From NCBI RefSeq assembly GCF_000382065.1, contig NZ_KB907505.1, positions 62,001-126,000 on the forward strand: a stretch of 64,000 nt of DNA. The letters run 5' to 3'. The notes under the pieces are model-generated. The model was not told the origin of the DNA, made no database searches, and saw nothing but the letters and a program-made list of their open reading frames with translations. Below, piece after piece: positions 1-7,481 of this stretch; position 1 is the first letter of the stretch; the number at the start of each line of letters is the position of its first letter. Made by a program: the position numbers and the translations under genes. The DNA is from Stenotrophomonas hibiscicola ATCC 19867. GTDB lineage: Bacteria > Pseudomonadota > Gammaproteobacteria > Xanthomonadales > Xanthomonadaceae.

Positions 1-228
1 CGGCCGCGGGCGTTCGGCGGGCTGGACCTGCGGGCGTGGCCCGACACTGCGCCACAGCGCGCGCTCGTGTTCGAAGGCACGGCGGTGCCCGGGTTGTGCC
101 AGCCAGCGCTCGAACTCGCGCATGCGCCCCTCGCCGATGTCACCCGAGGCCAGCCACGCGATCCAGCCCCGGGCCTGTTCGGCCAGGGCATCGTCATTGG
201 CGGCGGGCAGCGTGTTCGGCGGGCTCAT
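1..228 (-). CDS. FecR-family regulator, N-terminal part (cut by window edge)
   Basis: The reverse strand opens at ATG 226-228 and reads MSPPNTLPAANDDALAEQAR, then a segment containing WIAWLASGD, FERWLAQPGHRRAFE and LWRSVG. This pattern (W..WL.SGD.....FE.WL....HR.AFE....W) is the cytoplasmic N-terminal domain (DUF4880 type) of FecR-like sigma regulators, which relay a signal from a TonB-dependent receptor to a FecI-type sigma factor. About 76 residues are visible; the membrane segment and periplasmic FecR domain would lie beyond base 1. It lies 104 bp downstream of the sigma gene on the same strand, so the two probably form the usual sigma/anti-sigma pair. Partner receptor not visible. Confidence 0.8.
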   Translation of the reverse strand, partial: MSPPNTLPAANDDALAEQARGWIAWLASGDIGEGRMREFERWLAQPGHRRAFEHERALWRSVGPRPQVQPAERPRP

Positions 229-332
229 CGGCTGGCGGACAGGCGCATTCAAGCGCGGGCGGAGGAACTAGACCGCATCCACGGTCCAGTGATCAAGACG
301 TTCCAGTGAGGGCCAGCCCCAAGCCGGGCCGG

Positions 333-833
333 TCATCGGCCGCTGCGTGCCCACGCCAGCCGCTGCAGCGCCGTGCGTACATGGTTCTCGACGGTGGTCA
401 CCGACACCCCGAGGCGGCGGGCGATCCCGGCCTGGGTCAGGCCCTGCAGGCGGTTGAGCCGGAAGATGGTGCGGGTCGGCTCCGGCAAGTGCCCCGCCGC
501 ATCAAGCACCCGCTGCAGCTCGTCCTGTGCCATGGCCTGTTCCTCGGTCGAGATGACCTCGTCCGGCCCCCACAGGTAGTGGTCGGCCAGCAGGCGGTTG
601 CGCCGGGTCGATTCGCGGCCGTGGTCGGTGGCCAGGTTGGCGGCCAGCCGGTACAGATAGGCCCGCGGGTTGTCGATGGCCTGGCTGTCGTCGACCCCAC
701 GGGCCTTGAACCACACCGCCTGGATCACATCCTCGGCGCCATTGTCGCCGCCGAGGATGCGCTGCACCCGGCGCAGCAGTGCCGGCCGCTCACGGATCAG
801 CAGTTCGGTAAGGGAGGCGGCATTGGAGGACAT
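333..833 (-). CDS. ECF-family RNA polymerase sigma factor (FecI-like)
   Basis: A 166-residue protein with the two sigma-70 ECF regions. Region 2 is seen in RVQRILGGDNGAEDVIQAVW and the following YLYRLAANLATDH (about residues 20-75). Region 4 is seen in LPEPTRTIFRLNRLQGLT followed by IARRLGVSVTTVENHVRTAL (about 115-160), a helix-turn-helix for -35 recognition. Length is typical of FecI-like factors. A FecR-type gene follows on the same strand, supporting a cell-surface-signalling role in iron or siderophore uptake; that role is inferred from the family and the context. A Fur-box-like sequence lies just upstream, so iron repression is likely. Confidence 0.85.
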   Translation of the reverse strand: MSSNAASLTELLIRERPALLRRVQRILGGDNGAEDVIQAVWFKARGVDDSQAIDNPRAYLYRLAANLATDHGRESTRRNRLLADHYLWGPDEVISTEEQAMAQDELQRVLDAAGHLPEPTRTIFRLNRLQGLTQAGIARRLGVSVTTVENHVRTALQRLAWARSGR

Positions 834-878
834 GCGCAGAACGGGACGACAGACGGAAGGCGCCGCGCATGCTACTCC

Positions 879-897
879 GTTAATGAGAATCAGTCAC
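879..897 (-). promoter_or_regulatory. Fur-box-like operator
   Basis: The 19-mer GTTAATGAGAATCAGTCAC matches 14 of 19 positions of the classical Fur consensus GATAATGATAATCATTATC, with the central AATGAGAATCA almost intact. It ends 46 bp before the start of the ECF sigma gene. Fur control of FecI-type sigma genes is well known in other bacteria; binding here is inferred. Confidence 0.65.
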
Positions 898-904
898 GTT
901 CGCA

Positions 905-1378
905 TCAGTGGATGCAGCCGGTCAGCCCGTCATAGGTGCTCTCCGACGTGCCGGGCAACGGATCATGCAGCGGATTACGGGCCGCCAGCGCTGCATGGAA
1001 GGCCTCCACCGGGGTGCCAGGCACCAGCGGCAGCGGGCACAGCCAGGTCGGTTGCCGGGCTACGATCGCACCGTCGTTCCGCGACACGGCCAGGTCACTG
1101 GCGGCAAATGCCCACAGGCACTCATGCACCGTGCCGCGCACCGCGTCCACCGAACAGCGCAGGCGCAGCGCCCGGATGTCGCTGTACTCACCCTCGCAGA
1201 AGGTGTCGCCGCAGATCGCGTCGAACCCGTGCTGCAGACGCCCTTCCAGGGCAAAGAAGCGGTCCCAGTTGGCTTCCTGGTGCGGGTAGTCGATCAGGTC
1301 CACGTAGGGAAAAGCGTGGGCGGCGGGCGCGATCAGCAGCGTGCAGAACAGTCCGAGTGACAAGGCGGATGGTTTCAT
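905..1378 (-). CDS. Secreted cysteine-containing hypothetical protein
   Basis: I do not recognise the family. The start at 1378 is chosen because it gives a clean signal peptide (MKPSALSLGLFCTLLIAPAA, cleavage near AHA-FP) and has a GAGGAG ribosome site just upstream; a longer frame to 1435 would bury the signal. The mature part is about 135 residues with several cysteines (in GDTFCEG, RLRCSV, HECLWA, WLCPLP and near the C-terminus), suggesting disulphide bonds in the periplasm. It is the gene upstream of the sigma factor on the same strand, 71 bp away, but the Fur-like site lies between them, so they need not be cotranscribed. Confidence 0.6.
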   Translation of the reverse strand: MKPSALSLGLFCTLLIAPAAHAFPYVDLIDYPHQEANWDRFFALEGRLQHGFDAICGDTFCEGEYSDIRALRLRCSVDAVRGTVHECLWAFAASDLAVSRNDGAIVARQPTWLCPLPLVPGTPVEAFHAALAARNPLHDPLPGTSESTYDGLTGCIH

Positions 1379-1517
1379 GCGGGAACTCCTCGGGTAGGTA
1401 CATCCAGACTGCGCGCGCGCGCCACCCGGACCCATCGGTCAACCCCGGCCCGCCGGGTCGGCGCCTTCCTCGCCCTGCCGTCAGCCCCCTCCCCCTGCAC
1501 AGCGCCCGGCAAAGGCA

Positions 1518-1523
1518 TAAAAT
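1518..1523 (+). promoter_or_regulatory. -10-like box for ppa
   Basis: TAAAAT lies 40 bp before the pyrophosphatase start codon; no clear -35 is seen. The transcript leader would hold a small hairpin and a GGAG ribosome site at about 1552-1555. Confidence 0.4.
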
Positions 1524-1563
1524 GGGGGGCTATCCGTCTATATCCCCCACCTGGAGCACGACC

Positions 1564-2100
1564 ATGGGTCTGGAACTCGTCTCGCCCGGCAAGAACCCGC
1601 CGGAAGAAATCAACGTCATCATCGAGATCCCGAAGGACTCGGAGCCGGTGAAGTACGAAGTGGACAAGGAAACCGGCGCGATCTTCGTCGACCGCATCCT
1701 GTCCACCCCGATGCGCTACCCCTGCAACTACGGCTACGTGCCGAGCACCCTGTGCGGCGACGGCGATCCGGCCGACGTGCTGGTGGTGCTGCCGCTGCCG
1801 CTGGTGCCGGGCTCGGTCGTGCGCTGCCGTCCGGTCGGCGTGCTGAAGATGAGCGATGAGGCGGGCAGCGACGAGAAGATCCTGGCCGTGCCGGTGTCGA
1901 AGATCTTCAGTGGCTACGCCCACGTCGAAGACATCGCCCAGGTGTCCAGCCACTGGCTGGAGCGCATCGGCCACTTCTTCGAGCACTACAAGGACCTGGA
2001 AAAGGGCAAGTGGGTCAAGCTCGACGGTTGGGGCGGCGCCGCTGAGGCCAAGCAGATCCTGATCGAGGCGCACCAGCGCCATCTCGACAGCAAGGCCTGA
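1564..2100 (+). CDS. ppa: Inorganic pyrophosphatase
   Basis: A family I soluble pyrophosphatase of 178 residues, the usual bacterial length. It hydrolyses PPi to two phosphates in the cytoplasm and so pulls biosynthetic reactions forward. Visible landmarks are the N-terminal VIIEIPKDS and VKYEVDKETG, the substrate segment MRYPCNYGYVPSTL, and the metal-binding signature DGDPADVLV (about residues 66-74), whose aspartates bind Mg2+. The ATG has a GGAG site upstream. It stands alone: the preceding gene is on the other strand and a strong hairpin follows. Confidence 0.97.
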   Translation: MGLELVSPGKNPPEEINVIIEIPKDSEPVKYEVDKETGAIFVDRILSTPMRYPCNYGYVPSTLCGDGDPADVLVVLPLPLVPGSVVRCRPVGVLKMSDEAGSDEKILAVPVSKIFSGYAHVEDIAQVSSHWLERIGHFFEHYKDLEKGKWVKLDGWGGAAEAKQILIEAHQRHLDSKA

Positions 2101-2111
2101 GCCTGAACCGG

Positions 2112-2141
2112 ATCGCTCCGGCGGCACCCCGCCGGAGCGAT
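2112..2141 (+). terminator. Hairpin after ppa
   Basis: A perfect 13-bp stem (ATCGCTCCGGCGG pairs with its complement) with a CACC loop, starting 11 bp after the ppa stop. No U-run follows, so it may act as an mRNA 3'-end stabiliser or a weak terminator. Confidence 0.55.
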
Positions 2142-2252
2142 GCGGGTCACGTTTCATGACGACGGCACATCACTCTTGCCGCCGTATTAGGTAAATTGCG
2201 TCACTTCACACGTCGTCGACATCCATCGTCGAGACAGCCAGGGGAATGTGTC

Positions 2253-3374
2253 GTGCGTATTCTGCTTGTTGGGGATGCAGCCAGCCTGCCGGCTGAGCTG
2301 ACCGAATTCATTGCCGATCTTGGGGAAGACTGGCAGCCGCTGACCGCCACCGATGGCCACACCGCGATGACCGCGGTGGCCACGCAGGGCGTGGATGCGG
2401 TGATCGTCTGCCCGCAGCTGCCGGATCTCAATGCCACCACGCTGCTGGGCCAGATCCGGACCTTGCGCCCGGAAACCATCCGCATTGCGCTGGTGGACGC
2501 CCAGCACGGCAACCGGCCGCCGCCGGCACGCCTGATCGGCGTGGCCCACCGCTTCCTGCCGTTGCCGCTGGCACCGGAAGTGTTGCTGGAAGCGCTGACC
2601 AGCCTGGAAGAGCTGCGTGAAGTGCTGGACAGCCCGCGCCTGCGCGACGCCATCGGCCGTATCGAGAAGCTGCCCTCGCCGCCGCACCTGTACCTGAGCC
2701 TGACCCAGGCACTGGAACATGACGACGACGCCGACAGCGCCGACGTCGCCAAGCTGGTGGCCGCTGATCCGGCGATCGCGGCCAAGGTGCTGCAGCTGTC
2801 GAACTCGGCGTTCTTCAGCCAGGGCCGCACCATCGCCGACCTGCGCACCGCCGTGACCCGCCTCGGCCTGTCGACGCTGCGCGATCTGGTACTGGCCAGC
2901 GAGGTGTTCTCGGCACCGACACTGTCCACGGCCGAGCGCAATTCACTACAGCAGCGCGCCCTGCTCGCCTCGCGGCTGGCGGCACGCCTGCTGCCCGAAT
3001 CCAGCGCCGAACTGGGCGCGACCGCCGCGCTGCTGGCCGACATCGGCCTGCTGCTGCCCGGCGTGCGCAACGAGCGCAGCGAACCATCGCTGACCGGTGA
3101 AACCCGCCCGGGCCACGCCGAAGCCGGTGCCTATCTGCTCGGCCTGTGGGGCCTGCCGATGCCGATCATCGAAGCGGTCGCGTTCCATCTGCAGCCGCAG
3201 CGTGCCAATACGCGCAGCTTCTGGGTGACCGGCGCAGTGCACGTGGCACTGGCACTGGTCAATGGTGATCCGGTGGACGAGGACTACCTGCAGCGCGCAG
3301 GTGTTCTCAACAGGCTGCCGCAGTGGCGGGAGCATGCCAATGCGTTGATGGGACTGGTACCCAGCGAGGCTTGA
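2253..3374 (+). CDS. HDOD-domain protein with degenerate receiver domain
   Basis: 373 residues. The GTG at 2253 is preferred because AGGGGAA lies 8-10 nt upstream and the protein then begins like a receiver domain (VRILLVGDAAS). Residues 1-125 resemble a CheY fold, but the phospho-acceptor position reads VIVCPQLPD (Cys in place of Asp) and the usual Lys-Pro near the end reads LPLPLAP, so it should not be phosphorylated. The remainder is an HDOD domain, with LPSPPHLYLSL, VAADPAIAAKVLQLSNSA and the TAVTRLGLSTLRDLV motif; HDOD proteins are non-catalytic relatives of HD-GYP enzymes used in signalling. Not in an operon with its neighbours. Exact role unknown. Confidence 0.8.
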   Translation: MRILLVGDAASLPAELTEFIADLGEDWQPLTATDGHTAMTAVATQGVDAVIVCPQLPDLNATTLLGQIRTLRPETIRIALVDAQHGNRPPPARLIGVAHRFLPLPLAPEVLLEALTSLEELREVLDSPRLRDAIGRIEKLPSPPHLYLSLTQALEHDDDADSADVAKLVAADPAIAAKVLQLSNSAFFSQGRTIADLRTAVTRLGLSTLRDLVLASEVFSAPTLSTAERNSLQQRALLASRLAARLLPESSAELGATAALLADIGLLLPGVRNERSEPSLTGETRPGHAEAGAYLLGLWGLPMPIIEAVAFHLQPQRANTRSFWVTGAVHVALALVNGDPVDEDYLQRAGVLNRLPQWREHANALMGLVPSEA

Positions 3375-3408
3375 GGCACTGCCCAGGGCGAGTTCGCAGG
3401 TAATGAAG

Positions 3409-3432
3409 GGCAGGCCGGATGGCCTGCCTTTT
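3409..3432 (+). terminator. Rho-independent terminator after the HDOD gene
   Basis: Stem GGCAGGCC / GGCCTGCC with a GGAT loop followed by TTTT, 34 bp after the HDOD stop codon. Confidence 0.75.
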
Positions 3433-3451
3433 CCGTTGTGCCTGAAGAACC

Positions 3452-3474
3452 ATCCACGCATGGCGTGGATCTCC
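3452..3474 (-). repeat. SMAG-type REP palindrome
   Basis: An ATCCACGC / GCGTGGAT inverted repeat around CATG. Read on the minus strand the leading tetranucleotide is GGAG rather than GTAG. It lies in the gap between two convergent genes. Confidence 0.7.
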
Positions 3475-3490
3475 TCAGTCGGTGCAGCGC

Positions 3491-3523
3491 ACAAACAAGA
3501 AGGGCGGACCTTGCGGCCCGCCC
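3491..3523 (-). terminator. Terminator of the TonB receptor gene
   Basis: On the minus strand a GGGCGGGCC / GGTCCGCCC hairpin is followed by a T-rich tail (TTCTTGTTTGT), about 30 bp after the receptor stop codon. Confidence 0.65.
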
Positions 3524-3552
3524 TCCTCTTTCTGCTGTGACGCTTCGATGGA

Positions 3553-6417
3553 TCAGAAGCGCTGGGTGTACTTCATGTAGTAGAAACGACCGATGTCGAA
3601 GCCACCGTAGTACGAGAAGCTCGAGTTCGGCTGGCTGTACATGACCGGGCCCTCGTGGTTGAACACGTTGTTGGCGCCCAGCGAGACCGTGGCTTCCCAC
3701 GGCAGGTTGTAACGCACCTGCACGTCGTGGAAGGTGTTCGAACCCACCTTGCGGGTCGGCTGCGCCAGGGTGTAGGCCGAGCTGAAGTCAGGCAGGTTGC
3801 ACTCGGTATCGTAGGAGCACGGCTCCTTCATGCTCGAGTAGTAACGCACGCCCCAGTTCACGCCCAGGTTGCCGTAGGTCCAGTCGACGTTGAGGTTCGA
3901 GCGGACGCGGAAGTTCGCGCCCCAGTCTCCGGTCGCCCAGCTGGTGTGCTGCTCGACCGGGGTCTCGGCTTCGTTGTCGCGCTTGTACTCCAGGTAATCG
4001 ACGTAGGTGGTCTTCCAGTCGATGACGAACTTGCCGAAGGAGAACTCCGGCAGGCGGTACTTGATGCCCAGATCGTAACCCGCGGTTTCCTGGTAACCAC
4101 CGTTGATCAGGGTACGGGTAACGTCGACCACCTGGTTGGCGGTACGGCCTTCGGTGCCGCGGTCGAAACGCTCACACGCCGACGCCACGCCCAGCACATA
4201 GCACTGGTTGAGGATCGAGGTTACCGACTCGGCGGCGATCACGTTGTCGATGCGGATCTTCCACCAGTCGAGGCTGACGTCCAGGCCCTGCACGAAGTTC
4301 GGGCTGTACACCAGGCCGGCGGTCCAGGTCTTGGAGGTTTCCGGCTTCAGTTCCGGGTTGGAACCCGACTCGAAGGCGCTGTAGGACTGGGTGCCCGGGC
4401 CGGTCGACTGTGCACCGCCGGAAGTGATCTGGCGGAAGTTGGCCGGAACGCCACGCGCCTGGCAGGCTGCCGCCACCGAGGGGTTGCGTGCGGCCGAGCC
4501 GAAGCTGCTGTCACACGGATCGGTGTAGGCGTCAAAGGTCTGCGAGGTACCGCCGTACATGTCGGCGATGCTCGGGGCGCGGAAGCCGGTCGAGTAGGTT
4601 GCACGCACCAACAGGTCGTCGATCGGCTTCCACTTCAGGCCGAACTTGCTGTTGATGGTATCGCCGAAGGTGTTGTAGTCCGAGTAGCGGCCGGCCATGT
4701 CGAGCGACAGCTCCTTGGCGAACGGCATGTCGGCCAGCACCGGCACGTTCAGTTCGACGTAGAACTCGTCGAGCTTGTAGCTGCCCTTGGTCGGCTTGCC
4801 GGCCAGGTCGGTACTCAGGCCAGACTGCAGCAGCGCATCCGGGTTGTACTCGCCGCTTTCTTCGCGGTGCTCGTAGCCCGCCGCGATGGCCAGCTCACCG
4901 GCCGGCAGCGAGAACAGCGAACCTCCGATGTTGGCGCTGTACGCCTTGGTGGTGTTGGTATAGGTATCGTGGCTCGGCAGGTACAGGTAAGCCTGCAGGG
5001 CCGGATCGGCCAGCGAGCCGTTGCCGGTCGAGCCGTACGGTGCCAGCGGGTTCCACGGGGTGCAGCCAGCGATGACATGGCCCGGGGTGCCGCAACGGGC
5101 AACGTCGCCGTCCATGAAGGACGGACCGACCGCATTCTGCACGTTCGGGATGAACAGGTTGCCGGTGCCGGTCTTCACACCCTTGTTCTGGTTGTAGACG
5201 TAGCCCACGTCCCAATCCCAGAACTTGTCGCCGAACTCGAACGAACCTTCCAGGCCGGCCGAGAAGCGGAAGGTCTCCTGCTCGGACTCGGTCTGGCGCG
5301 GCACTTCGGATGTGCGACGGATGAAATTCGCATCCGTGCCCAGCGGGTTGTAGATGCTGTTGGCCGACAGCGGGGTCTCATAGACCTCGGACTGGTACGG
5401 GTAGCCGGCAATCTGCTGGGTGGCCGTACGCTTGGTGTACAGCACGTTCGCGGTGCCGCGGATGTTGTCGGTGAAGTCGTAGTTGCCGTTGGCGAACACC
5501 GAACGACGGGTCAGCTTGTTCTGCAGCCACATTTCCTGGCTGGCATTGGTGTAGTCCGCCGTGCCGAACTCGCGGAAATCGGCCATGGTGTTGCCCGAGC
5601 CATTGTTGGCGCGGGTGTACCAGTTGTCATTGCTGTCGATCAGCACGCCGTGGTTGGATGCCGGCGACCAGCCGTTGGCGTCTGCGTCGGTCGGGTTCGG
5701 GTGGAACTGGCCGTTCGGGTAGCGGCTGAAGGCACGATCCTTCGCCCAGACCGGATCTTCCTTGCTGTACTCGGCGCCGAAGGTGATCGAACCACGCTCA
5801 CCGGTCTGGCCGTAGACGAAGTTGTAGACCTGCTTTTCGCCGTCGCCCTTGCTGTACTGGCCGCCGTAGACGCTGGCTTCCAGACCGTCGAAGTTCTTGC
5901 GGGTGATGATGTTGATCACGCCGGCGATGGCGTCGGAGCCGTAGATGGCCGATGCGCCGTCGGTGAGCACTTCAATGCGCTCGACCACCGAGGTCGGGAT
6001 CGAGGCCAGGTCGGTGTAGCCACCGGTGCTGACGCCCATGCGCTTGCCGTCCAGCAGCACCAGGGTGCGCTCCGGACCCAGGCCGCGCAGATCAACGTAC
6101 TGGCCGCCGACTTCTTCGCCCGAGCTCAGGGCATCGGCGCGGCTGATCGCCGGCGAACCGGTTGCCGACAGGTTCTGCACGATGTCGCCGACGCTGGTGA
6201 AGCCCTGCTTTTCAATGTCGGCGCGCTGCAGCGCGATCACCGGCTGCGCGGTTTCCATGCTCGCCTGGCGGATGCGCGAACCGGTAACCGAAATGCGGTC
6301 CAGGTCGGTCGTGCCGCCGGCAGCTGCGTCCTGCGCCGAAGCGAAGGACGGTGCCAAGGCAAGCGCAATGCCGGCCGGCAACAAGCCGAGCCGCACTGCA
6401 GGAATACGAACGTTCAT
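3553..6417 (-). CDS. TonB-dependent outer-membrane receptor
   Basis: 954 residues starting at ATG 6415-6417, which has GGAGAG upstream and yields a signal peptide (MNVRIPAVRLGLLPAGIALA, cleavage after SFASA). The TonB-box-like segment DLDRISVTGSRI is followed by a plug domain with QPVIALQRADIEKQG, VDLRGLGPERTLVLLDG and the typical SAIYGSDAIAGVINIIT. The remaining roughly 700 residues are aromatic-rich beta-barrel sequence ending in the outer-membrane signature FYYMKYTQRF (terminal Phe). Such receptors import bulky ligands with TonB-ExbBD energy. The ligand is unknown: the large size and several GS/TG-rich loops fit the Xanthomonadaceae receptors that take up carbohydrates or peptides as well as iron. 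The AraC-type gene 49 bp upstream on the same strand may control it. Confidence 0.93.
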   Translation of the reverse strand: MNVRIPAVRLGLLPAGIALALAPSFASAQDAAAGGTTDLDRISVTGSRIRQASMETAQPVIALQRADIEKQGFTSVGDIVQNLSATGSPAISRADALSSGEEVGGQYVDLRGLGPERTLVLLDGKRMGVSTGGYTDLASIPTSVVERIEVLTDGASAIYGSDAIAGVINIITRKNFDGLEASVYGGQYSKGDGEKQVYNFVYGQTGERGSITFGAEYSKEDPVWAKDRAFSRYPNGQFHPNPTDADANGWSPASNHGVLIDSNDNWYTRANNGSGNTMADFREFGTADYTNASQEMWLQNKLTRRSVFANGNYDFTDNIRGTANVLYTKRTATQQIAGYPYQSEVYETPLSANSIYNPLGTDANFIRRTSEVPRQTESEQETFRFSAGLEGSFEFGDKFWDWDVGYVYNQNKGVKTGTGNLFIPNVQNAVGPSFMDGDVARCGTPGHVIAGCTPWNPLAPYGSTGNGSLADPALQAYLYLPSHDTYTNTTKAYSANIGGSLFSLPAGELAIAAGYEHREESGEYNPDALLQSGLSTDLAGKPTKGSYKLDEFYVELNVPVLADMPFAKELSLDMAGRYSDYNTFGDTINSKFGLKWKPIDDLLVRATYSTGFRAPSIADMYGGTSQTFDAYTDPCDSSFGSAARNPSVAAACQARGVPANFRQITSGGAQSTGPGTQSYSAFESGSNPELKPETSKTWTAGLVYSPNFVQGLDVSLDWWKIRIDNVIAAESVTSILNQCYVLGVASACERFDRGTEGRTANQVVDVTRTLINGGYQETAGYDLGIKYRLPEFSFGKFVIDWKTTYVDYLEYKRDNEAETPVEQHTSWATGDWGANFRVRSNLNVDWTYGNLGVNWGVRYYSSMKEPCSYDTECNLPDFSSAYTLAQPTRKVGSNTFHDVQVRYNLPWEATVSLGANNVFNHEGPVMYSQPNSSFSYYGGFDIGRFYYMKYTQRF

Positions 6418-6466
6418 CAATCTCTCCAAGGTACGTGTTAGTAGCGTGTTAAAACGCCCCAGCACG

Positions 6467-7366
6467 TTACGATTGCGTTGCGACGCTGCATTTGCGCGAC
6501 CCAACCGGAGAGTTTGCAGAATGTGGCGGCAGCAGCCCGCCGTTCTCACGGAAGCGCGAAGCCGACTGCCCGTAACGGGCGCGGAAGGCCCTGGCGAAGC
6601 TGCAGCAGTTGTCGAAACCGCTGGCGGCAGCAACTTCGCCCACCATCATGTCGGTATCGCGCAACAGATCGGCCGCCCGTTCCAGGCGCAACCGTGCCGA
6701 AAGCGACTGCGGACTTTCCTCGTAGAGGCTCTGGAAGGTCTTGGAGAGATACCAGCTGGAGAAGTTGGTCAGTTCAGCCAGTTCACCGATGCGCACCACG
6801 CGGTGGCTGTTGCCTTCCAGGTACAGGCGGGCGCGCTGCATGCGGCCAAACACCTGGCGCTTGCGGCTGCGCGAGCGACCCGGGCAACGCTGCACGTTGT
6901 CGGCCAGCCCGCGCTGCAGGCCCGCCAGATGCAGCAGCAGCGGGCGCAATGCCTCCGCCGGCTGGCCACTGGCCAGCGCATCGCGCCACAGGCGCAGCGC
7001 AACACGTGCATCGCCGCGGTTCATGCGACCACGCCCGGCATACAGGCCACAGTCGGCCATCTCGGCCAGCACGCGCAGCGCTTCGACGGTGAGGTTCAGG
7101 CCCAGGCACAAACCGTTGCGACCGGCCTGCACCAGCGGCCGCGATTCCTTCTCGAAGGCGATCCACTCGCCCTGGCGCAAACGGAAGCGTCCTTCCTTGG
7201 CTTCCACCCAGGAACTGCCGCGCACCTGCATCCACACAGTGAAGCTGCTGCCTGCGGTCTGCAGACTGCCCAGCCGGGCAACGCCCAGGCAGGTCGGCGC
7301 GACGTCGTCCAGGGCCTTGTCGAGGGAGATGGTTTGGCCGCGATCGGCCAGCGAGAGTTGACGCAT
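6467..7366 (-). CDS. AraC-family transcriptional regulator
   Basis: 299 residues from ATG 7364-7366 (an upstream ATG at 7411 would add 15 poorly supported residues). The N-terminal two thirds form a ligand or dimerisation region that I cannot assign. The C-terminal roughly 100 residues carry the two helix-turn-helix motifs of AraC/XylS proteins: RIGELAELTNFSSWYLSKTF and DMMVGEVAAASGFDNCCSFA, followed by FRARYGQSASRFRE. It stands 49 bp upstream of the TonB receptor gene on the same strand, so it probably forms an operon with it and responds to the same nutrient; this is inference. Confidence 0.88.
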   Translation of the reverse strand: MRQLSLADRGQTISLDKALDDVAPTCLGVARLGSLQTAGSSFTVWMQVRGSSWVEAKEGRFRLRQGEWIAFEKESRPLVQAGRNGLCLGLNLTVEALRVLAEMADCGLYAGRGRMNRGDARVALRLWRDALASGQPAEALRPLLLHLAGLQRGLADNVQRCPGRSRSRKRQVFGRMQRARLYLEGNSHRVVRIGELAELTNFSSWYLSKTFQSLYEESPQSLSARLRLERAADLLRDTDMMVGEVAAASGFDNCCSFARAFRARYGQSASRFRENGGLLPPHSANSPVGSRKCSVATQS

Positions 7367-7481
7367 GGGGGCACCACGGATTTGCCTAGTACAGGCCTCC
7401 GTTTTGCCCAATCTGGTGGGACCTCGTCAGGAAAGACTGCCGAGATCGCCACGAATTCGTGGCGAGAACCACACGAAAAAA

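Noticed and set aside
3655..6441. Very long open frame (about 930 codons) antisense to the TonB receptor gene
   Set aside because: It is a reading-frame shadow caused by high GC in third positions; the translation is Val/Gly/Arg/His-rich without any recognisable domain, while the other strand has a complete receptor.
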